Shown here one piece after another: positions 57,436 through 64,000 of a stretch of 64,000 nt of DNA; the first letter of the stretch is position 1, and every line of letters starts with the position of its first letter. Below the pieces are notes generated by a model, which was not told the origin of the DNA, made no database searches, and saw only the letters and a program-made list of their open reading frames with translations. Made by a program: the position numbers and the translations under genes. The stretch lies in the NCBI GenBank assembly GCA_008973525.1, contig WACJ01000100.1, positions 62,001 through 126,000 of the forward strand, in the 5' to 3' direction. Source of the stretch: Stenopsyche tienmushanensis. Its lineage: Eukaryota > Arthropoda > Insecta > Trichoptera > Stenopsychidae.

Positions 57436-58290
57436 CGCATGCGCGATAAACAATACAAATATAAACTTGTTTAGCCTTCTAATATAATTAGAATTCGTCG
57501 AAATGGAAAGACGAATCTCTGAAAGACAAAGCTTTTTCATATTTGAATTACATGGTTTACAACGTCGAGAACATACCATTGCGAAAGTAAGAGGGCTTCT
57601 GAAATATACTTCTTGAACGTCACATAGGTCTTCATCTTAACATTTGCGAAGAAAGGGGGCCTTGGATGCCATATTTTGAAAGCCTTTTCAAGTTAAAATC
57701 AATATGATCGTCTCGAGTAGTTTTCAATTAACATCCAAATAATATGGCGTTTAATCACCCATTTTCTATCAAAAAGCTTGTGTGCTTTGATACATTCACC
57801 CAGGTGACCTACTGGGTGAATGTATCAAATTAGAGTCTAGCTGCATTATGATTTTGATGATGATTAATGATTTGAAGACAATAAAATAAGTGATATAGAT
57901 ACATGCATTCAGATATTTCATCAATTTACTCTGATTGAATTTGACCAAATGTCCTTTTACAGTCCGAGTGCTTACTTTATCCTCTGAGCTTTGTATTATA
58001 TATAATATAAGATTTTCATACAATGATGTATTTCTGAATTATTATTTTGGAGATAGGAAAAGCTTTCTCTTCTAATATCCACCTTTATAATTCGATTAAA
58101 TCTAAGCGATATGGAAGCTAATGGAAGGCAATGTTGTTATCGTTCCAATATTCTTCGGCTATCACCTTTTAGTTTGTGTACCGCCGTTGTTCCTGGTTTT
58201 CAACGCGTTCCAGGATTTCATTCATAAGGTCTAAGTAAAAATCATAATGATTTTAAAGAACTTGTTCGAGGAGAAAAAAATCATGTTACG
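57436..58290. other. No recognisable gene; contains a hairpin
   Basis: AT-rich spacer. The only structured feature is the hairpin at 57786-57829. Confidence 0.5.
57786..57829. repeat. Perfect 17-bp hairpin
   Basis: TTTGATACATTCACCCA (57786-57802) and its exact complement TGGGTGAATGTATCAAA (57813-57829) flank a 10-nt loop (GGTGACCTAC). It does not belong to any repeat family recognised in the window. Confidence 0.9.
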
Positions 58291-58329
58291 AAATAAATGA
58301 AAATAAGAAAAATGTACTCTTTAAAAAAA

Positions 58330-59157
58330 TGTACATTTTATATGTTTCGAACCGTTATTTTTTCATTTCAGTATCTAAACCGGTTCAATTCCGGTTTTCG
58401 TTTCGACAAAAATAATGGTATTCCTGGTATTAAGTTCAGTTCCATTTTAAAGTTCAGGCTAACATAATATTACGGCGCTGTCTCGTACACCAGAGCTGTC
58501 AAGCTTTGAACGAAACATATTGAATCATTCACTTGATAGCACGTGTTCTTGCATATAACATATTGGTCTAGGTAAGAAAAGATTCTTCTTAGAAGAGTTT
58601 TTAACTGGTTTTGAACCTTTTTCGCAATTAATTCTTATTTTTAAAATAGGCAGGCTGTAGTAAAATGCCAAATTTTTACAAAATTCTCGCTCTTAGGCGA
58701 CAGGATGCGTGGACTGTTTATCAATTTTCATGATGAAGTCATTCATTATTACCATATAATCGAAAAAAGTGGAATTTCCAAATAACAAATTTGTTCGATA
58801 TTGTAAACCTAATGTATCTTCAGTCTTTCACCGATATTCAGTAGGAACAAGTTAAGAAATACACCAACCCGATTTTTTAGGCATCAATCAATTCTGCAAA
58901 ATCGGAAATTTGGAAACATTTCAAAGTTTTTGCTTACCATAAAAAGCTTTTACTTTATTTGCAAAATATATCGAAAGAAAATAGTATGTTTGCACTTGCT
59001 TCAAAAAATGTAATTCTAATATTGAATAAAATTCGAATAATCTTAATATAACCATTATTTTAATTTTATATTTCTTAAAACCGAAAGCCGGTGGAAACCG
59101 GTTTCGCCCGAAAACCGAAAACCGGTTTTAAAGAATGTCGATTTTTGTACAAGCCCT
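58330..59157. mobile_element. Possible hAT element with CGGTTT-repeat ends
   Basis: The right end, read on the minus strand, is AGGGCTTGTACAAAAATCGA followed by AAAACCGGTTTTCGGTTTTC and GGGCGAAACCGGTTTCCACC. The left part has AAACCGGTTCAATTCCGG then TTTTCGTTTCGAC. 'CAGGGCtt...CGGTTTTCGGTTT' ends are typical of a class of hAT elements. No transposase recognised between them. Confidence 0.4.
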
Positions 59158-60199
59158 AATTGTCAGACATGTTCGTAATGATCTGATATTTTCCTTGCAG
59201 CAATAAATATAAATCGTATAAGTGTTTTGTTATGTCAGTCATGAAGGATAAATCTTGCAACCACGTCGGATCAGAAAATAAGTTTGTGTCTTGATTTTTG
59301 GTTAGTAAAAAATGACAAATTTCTTCTTTCAAATGCCAGATTTGTTTGAAAATCTTGTAGCAGGATGTAATAAGTACGTACCTCGATATAATAAGATAGA
59401 CTGGAATATTCGCATTCTAATTTACCCAAGGAACCTTTCTACCTTTTGGGCCTAAAGGTGATCGGTTTTTTTACATTTTTTTATGAGAAAAGTATTATAT
59501 ATAAAATATTGATATTTAGTGTGTTGACTAAGCGATTTTTATTGAACATGCAAATATTTTTTAAAGTTTAACAAAGTATGGTAATGGGAGTGGGGGAAGC
59601 CATGTATGTCGGTGTACGAACGCCGACATTCTTCAGCATGGAAGTCCTATGTTCTGAACAGATGATTTTTAGCAAAAAGATTAAACATATTTTTATTTTA
59701 TATAATATTGCGTATAGCTTAGACTACAATCAAAAATAAATATTGGAAAACAAAAAAATAGTGAGCGATCGAAAAAATGTTTGTGTTTTTACCCAAATTT
59801 TTTGTAGGTTTTTGTTTATTAAACAAACAATTTTGAATATTTTTAGATAATTGTAGTCTATACGATAAAATCGTTTATTATACACATGTCTGCTAAATTT
59901 CACAAAGAATGCTTATCTAAAGCATATGGGAGCACTTCCATGAGCTTGGAAAAAGTAATTTCGAAAAGAGCACGTTTAAAGTTTCTTCGTCGGCCTATAA
60001 ATTTGCAAATTTCAATAATATCTACTTGAAATTTATACGGTATTCTTGGTGTATAATACTATTTATTACTTATGGTGAATTTTGGATCCGCAAAAAATTT
60101 CGACATTTTTTGTAGTAATGCCACGAAGCCCTTATTTTTTCCATTCTACGAAGCTACAGAAGCTAATTTAGATGGGGGATAAATTGTATTTTTGCAGAA
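59158..60199. other. No recognisable gene
   Basis: AT-rich spacer. Nothing supported. Confidence 0.5.
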
Positions 60200-60294
60200 G
60201 CTCATACTTTTTTTTATTGTTGTGTTGGCTGGTCCGCAAAAATATTCGCTGTGGGGCGCATGCGGCCCGAGGGCCCCGAATTTGAACAGCTCTG
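60200..60294 (-). mobile_element. hAT-type end (CAGAGCTGTTCAAA..GCCGCATGCG)
   Basis: On the minus strand: CAGAGCTGTTCAAATTCGGG, GCCCTCGGGCCGCATGCGCC-CC, then TTTTTGCGGACCAGCC. 'CAG.G.TG...CAA...GGCC..GGGCCGCATGCGGCCC' is a widespread hAT terminal signature. The opposite end and a transposase were not found nearby. Confidence 0.55.
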
Positions 60295-60399
60295 ATGTAC
60301 GCAACGATTTATTGTCGTTGACACTTTTCGCAAGTTTCGTCATCGATGATATATCATTTTCCGGCATTTAGAGGGTTAAACAACGTTCGAATATTGGTC

Positions 60400-60878
60400 T
60401 TCCGAATTGCCGAAGAGGACGCCACGCCGAAGATTAACCGCTAGAAATGGGTACATTATTTTTAATTTGAAGTGTCATGTTCCTCGTTTATTTATAAGCG
60501 TTAATCGCGATCAGGTCAGTAGACCGAATCGTTTAATTTAACATATTCATTAGGTTTGGGAATCGGCCGTGATCTAATAAAAGCGCCTTTATGAAGCCAT
60601 TAATTGAAGTCCTGCCTGGGCGGGGAGCTGCACCGGCAGACCACAAAATTTAATACGAGCAACATGGCGATTCACACGTAAAATAATATTGTACACATGT
60701 TATCGCCTGCGGAATAATTAGAGTGGGCCCCGTCCTGATAAACCGGAAGACATTCATCTTCAGCTCGGCGCTAGAGAATATATCTCCCCACGGCGTGCTC
60801 ATTCAAATTAGTACGATCGGGCGGACATAAATCAACAGCCGTAATCCGGCCTCCGCGCTAACAATGTTTTTCTTGCAG
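60400..60878. promoter_or_regulatory. Candidate conserved non-coding block
   Basis: GC-richer, complex sequence without credible frames: TTTATTTATAAGCGTTAATC, GAATCGTTTAATTTAACAT, AGCGCCTTTATGAAGCCATT-AATTG, CAAATTAGTACGATCG. Immediately precedes a consensus-like splice acceptor at 60878. Enhancer or intronic regulatory sequence is an inference. Confidence 0.3.
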
Positions 60879-61037
60879 GTTTATTATCCGTCTTATAAAA
60901 TTTCGCGTCGGTATAATTCATTCCCCGATCTGTGCGTAGACCGCCACCCGAATATATCGCGCGGGGTGGCTCCGGATGGGGGCTGGAAGCGGGCGGTCTG
61001 GGGTGGATTCGGGCGTGTGAGAATGACGGAGGCGTAA
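60879..61037 (+). other. Candidate terminal exon
   Basis: TGTTTTTCTTGCAG ends at 60878, a good pyrimidine tract plus AG. From 60879 one frame stays open for 52 codons to TAA at 61035-61037: VYYPSYKISRRYNSFPDLCV-DRHPNISRGVAPDGGWKRAV-WGGFGRVRMTEA. Composition is GC-rich. No family recognised. A competing plus frame (60932-61156) is also open, so GC content alone may explain the lack of stops. Confidence 0.25.
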
Positions 61038-61659
61038 TTTATTGGCATCTCTTAATTAGGACTAAGTCTAATTGGGGCTTAGTTGTTCCCGTTGTAACGA
61101 GGGTCTCTCCCGAGTACAAAGAGTGCCGGCTCGTTAGGGATCCGAGCGATCGCTAAACGCTCTGTCTGTGTGTGTGTACACGACCAGTAATAATGTGATA
61201 CTTGAATAAACAACGCGAGACATCACTACCAGCCTCCCAAATCCTCTTATAATTAACAAGAATTATATTAGGAAAATCATAAAAAAAAGTTTCGGCGCAA
61301 GACGTCAGTTCGGTTTGTAACTTGCGGAACGAAGAATGCCGTCCGTCGTTATTTATTGCCGAGGCGTAAATTACCTAAAGCGGGGAAATAATTAAAATTT
61401 CAGCACGTCGCAGATCCTGAGGTGTTAAAATGACTGAAAATCTTGGAAAGACGATATTTTTGATGCGGAAAGGGATCATGTTCCAAATAACCATCATTCA
61501 ATCCCTAACAAAACGCTAAAACCTTATTTTGCATTAAGAGCTGATTACACCAATAATAAAAGATATAATGTTCTCAAAATTTACTGGATTAATCATCGAT
61601 GGCTCCAACAATCCGAATGCTTAATTTATCAACTGAGATATATTGAGTAAAAATCATTA
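61038..61659. other. No recognisable gene
   Basis: The GC-richer character persists to about 61150 (including a short TGTG run at 61165-61175), then AT-rich. Nothing supported. Confidence 0.45.
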
Positions 61660-62056
61660 TTAACCCCTTAAAGAGGTAAGACACAATGTTGTGTCCGAAT
61701 TCCAATGACTCATAAAGAGCATTCTTACACATTGAGCTCGGAGAGATACATAGACGAAGTGTGTCTTGCACGTTGAGTTTGAAAAAAAAAACAGAGATGG
61801 AAAGAGTATGTTGCGTACATCATACGATTATATTAACCCAAGTTAATTGATTTTAAGTGTATTTTTTATGTCTACTCGAAGAAATGTCCGAATATTGTGT
61901 GTTATCGCAAGTGTTTATTTATTTATGTACAAGCTTCATATACGCTGCAACAGTCCTGACAGATAAATGGATGTGTATGACGATAAATGGCAGACAAGCA
62001 AATATACCATATAAAATTATGAAGATTTTAAATTAGCTCACTACTCAAAGTATTAA
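61660..62056 (+). mobile_element. piggyBac-type MITE, copy 4, complete
   Basis: TTAA at 61660-61663 and 62053-62056; left CCCCTTAAAGAGGTAAGACA, right CTCACTACTCAAAGTA. Internal ACACAATGTTGTGTCCGAAT palindrome, AAAGAGCATTCTTACACATT, CTGACAGATAAATGG and GATAAATGGCAGACAAGC shared with copies 1-3. 397 bp with duplications. The right TTAA is directly followed by a TA and the Tigger-like copy f. Confidence 0.85.
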
Positions 62057-62058
62057 TA

Positions 62059-62677
62059 CACTCAAACCTCTTTTTGTGCGATTTCAAAGTTATGCGATTT
62101 TTTATCGCAATATTTTTTTAACATATTCATTTGAAAAAATAAAATTTTAGATTTCTTGTAAAAAGGAGAAAAAGCTAATAAGAACAAGCGCTTAGAGTTT
62201 CTTTTGAAGATTTAACCAAAAAAATAATCCCAATAAGTGGCTATTTACTTCAAGAAACAGTACGTATGTTTTATGAAGAAATTGAAAAATTGGAGCCATC
62301 TACTAATTCATATTCCAGGGGAAATAAAAAGTTCAAGAAACAGCCATCGGAAGATCGAATGTTAACATCCCTTCTAGTAAAATAGATTTTGTAAACGACA
62401 TACTCTAAAAAGCAAAGATCTAAAGCAGCTGCCAGTACATTGCATGATCAATACAAAGGCCTGTGTGAATGCTTCAAAAATTGCTTCTTACCTAAAGTAG
62501 AGCAGAAAGATCTTAAATTTAAAATTATTTTAATCTTCAACAATGCACCAAATCAACTGCATTGTATTGTTTCTTCCACCAAATACAACAAGAATCATTC
62601 AGCCACTTTTTCTATGTAAGTTATAGCTTTTTTTATGCGATTTTCCGCTGAACTATCGCACAAAAAAGGTTTAAGTG
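62059..62677 (+). mobile_element. Tigger-like element, copy f, with transposase pieces
   Basis: CACTCAAACCTCTTTTTGTG (left) and ..CACAAAAAAGGTTTAAGTG (right, complement CACTTAAACCTTTTTTGTG) with TA outside both. TTTCAAAGTTATGCGATTTTT follows the left end. The interior encodes N-terminal and catalytic pieces of a Tigger/jerky-like transposase, which ties this repeat family to Tigger. 619 bp, internally deleted. Confidence 0.85.
62200..62600 (+). pseudogene. Tigger/jerky-like transposase fragments
   Basis: Frame 1: VSFEDLTKKIIPISGYLLQE-TVRMFYEEIEKLEPST, the CENP-B/Tigger DNA-binding linker ('IPISG.LLQEKA...YEEL'). After a stop and deletion: SKDLKQLPVHCMINTKACVN ('K.LPV.W..NKKAWM' of the core), ECFKNCFLPKVEQKDLKFKI-ILIFNNAPNQ (the 'LLLDNAPGH' motif, with the second catalytic Asp changed to Asn: IFNNAP) and, shifted, FLPPNTTRIIQPL. 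Several stops and shifts. Inactive. The missing C-terminus is represented by the fragment in copy a (12367-12600). Confidence 0.8.
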
Positions 62678-64000
62678 TATATAAATAATTGCTGTAAAGT
62701 CAATGTATAATATGGAATTCTTTGAGGGGAGGGGGAAGATAATATCAATTTACACATAGATTATGAAGATCGAAAATTTTAAGCCAGACTTACTTTGATC
62801 TCTCATTTTTTTTTCAAAAGATGTTCATTTACATTATGATTCCGTGGTCATTTTCCAATGGGAAATTATATACGTCGAACTTTATGTGGTTTTAAACTAG
62901 CTCATATAAATGTTGAGGGTGAATAAATCTAACAGCAGGCATCCATCATGAAAAATACAGGGGGTTGCGATCGACCTACAAAGATATCACTGCAACATTG
63001 ACGTTGAACATATTGTATACAAAGCATACTGCTACAATCATATTAAAGCTTTAAATTGTTTAATTGGATTAGATTAATTTCAGAATAAGAGATTTTTATC
63101 AATTCCATATGTTCCAAAAATATTTTTTCAGGCAATTTTTTTCATAATTTCTAAATCAACATAGTTATTAGGCGTAAGCAATTTTCATATGAAATATTAT
63201 CAGGGATAGACTTTATAAATAGTACCAGTATTAGCTTATTAAATTCAAGGAAATCGGAGTAAAACTGAATCAAAACAATTGATTAGGAGTATTGATACTT
63301 GCAATAACTCAAATTAGTTAATGTAGTAAAAATATTTTCCACAATTTGATTTTGAGTATATATGATAAGCGTCCAGGAACTATTATATTTCACTAGTCCA
63401 ACACTTGGTCAAATCATAAATAGTCCCATACAATCGTTGACAAATAAAGTTCTCGAGATTGCGTGCTGAAGAACGATTACAGTAGGGTACGAGAAATTTA
63501 AAAAAAATAATTAGCCAAAGCAGCTGTCGTAAAAATGAATAAAAAATGATAACGTGACTTTAATTCACAATTGCGTGTGCCCATTTCATACAACACTGCC
63601 TTTCATAGTAACGCTACTTAGAACCAATGATTATAAAGTGAAAGGATAACGATTCCTTAAATACGTTCAAAATCATTAAAAATACTTTTATCCGAAAACA
63701 CCCACAATTTCACAACAAAACATGTATTTTTTCCCCCAATAAACAACCGTGGGCATCGTGATTCCCAGGGACATCACAAAAGACCCATGTTAAAATTTAC
63801 CTGATGTAAAAAAAATTCAACCTCACAAAACGTTTAAACCAAAGCTCTCACTTAACCTTTAGCAATCCCAGGAGTTTTAGACTCAACCTTGAAAACAAAT
63901 TTAGGAGTTATTTTAAGCATAATTACGATAAATATACTTTGCAAATAAAATGCAGAAATTGTCAGAAAGCCAATTAAAAAATGAAAGCTTTGACACCGTC
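62678..64000. other. No recognisable gene
   Basis: AT-rich spacer to the end of the window. Nothing supported. Confidence 0.5.

Overview
The window reads as AT-rich, non-coding DNA from an insect or other arthropod nuclear genome. No complete host gene is visible, nor any rRNA, confident tRNA, operon or CRISPR array. The eukaryotic (arthropod) call rests on many decayed class II transposons of animal families: mariner/Tc1, pogo/Tigger, hAT and piggyBac. It also rests on splice-like signals and on long AT-rich spacers holding blocks rich in homeodomain-type TAAT/ATTA motifs. The order of insect cannot be fixed from this sequence.

Layout. 0-10 kb: a pogo-type MITE split by a deleted mariner (825-1945), a tRNA-related SINE-like piece, a GC-rich LTR-like fragment, a piggyBac-type MITE, a rearranged second mariner (5.7-6.9 kb) and a second copy of the first mariner (8.8-9.2 kb). 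10-20 kb: piggyBac-type fragments with a recurrent TCGCGTATTTGCGA motif, two members of a Tigger-like family (12.1-13.0 and 14.5-15.0 kb), a mariner remnant and a hAT-like end. 20-32 kb: a MITE and the Tc1/mariner element it derives from, a full-length but broken mariner (23.1-24.0 kb), a candidate host exon with a homeodomain-motif block and a coding-like segment with two stops (24.3-24.95 kb), another mariner family (26.1-27.2 kb) and hAT pseudogenes (28.6-30.1 kb). 32-50 kb: Tigger-like and piggyBac-type MITEs, a second LTR-like island, and long empty stretches with several regulatory-looking blocks. 50-64 kb: a hAT element with both inverted ends and a perfect 8-bp target duplication (50270-52127), pogo-type MITEs, a second copy of the 26-kb mariner, a conserved-looking block with a possible terminal exon (60.4-61.0 kb), and a piggyBac-type MITE directly abutting a Tigger-like element (61.7-62.7 kb).

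How the parts fit: nearly all recognisable proteins are transposases with stops, frameshifts or lost catalytic residues, so most copies look like non-autonomous deletion derivatives mobilised by enzymes encoded elsewhere. The non-transposon signal is limited to a few GC-richer blocks and exon-like segments, which suggests a large intron or the intergenic regulatory territory of a developmental gene. That last reading is inference.
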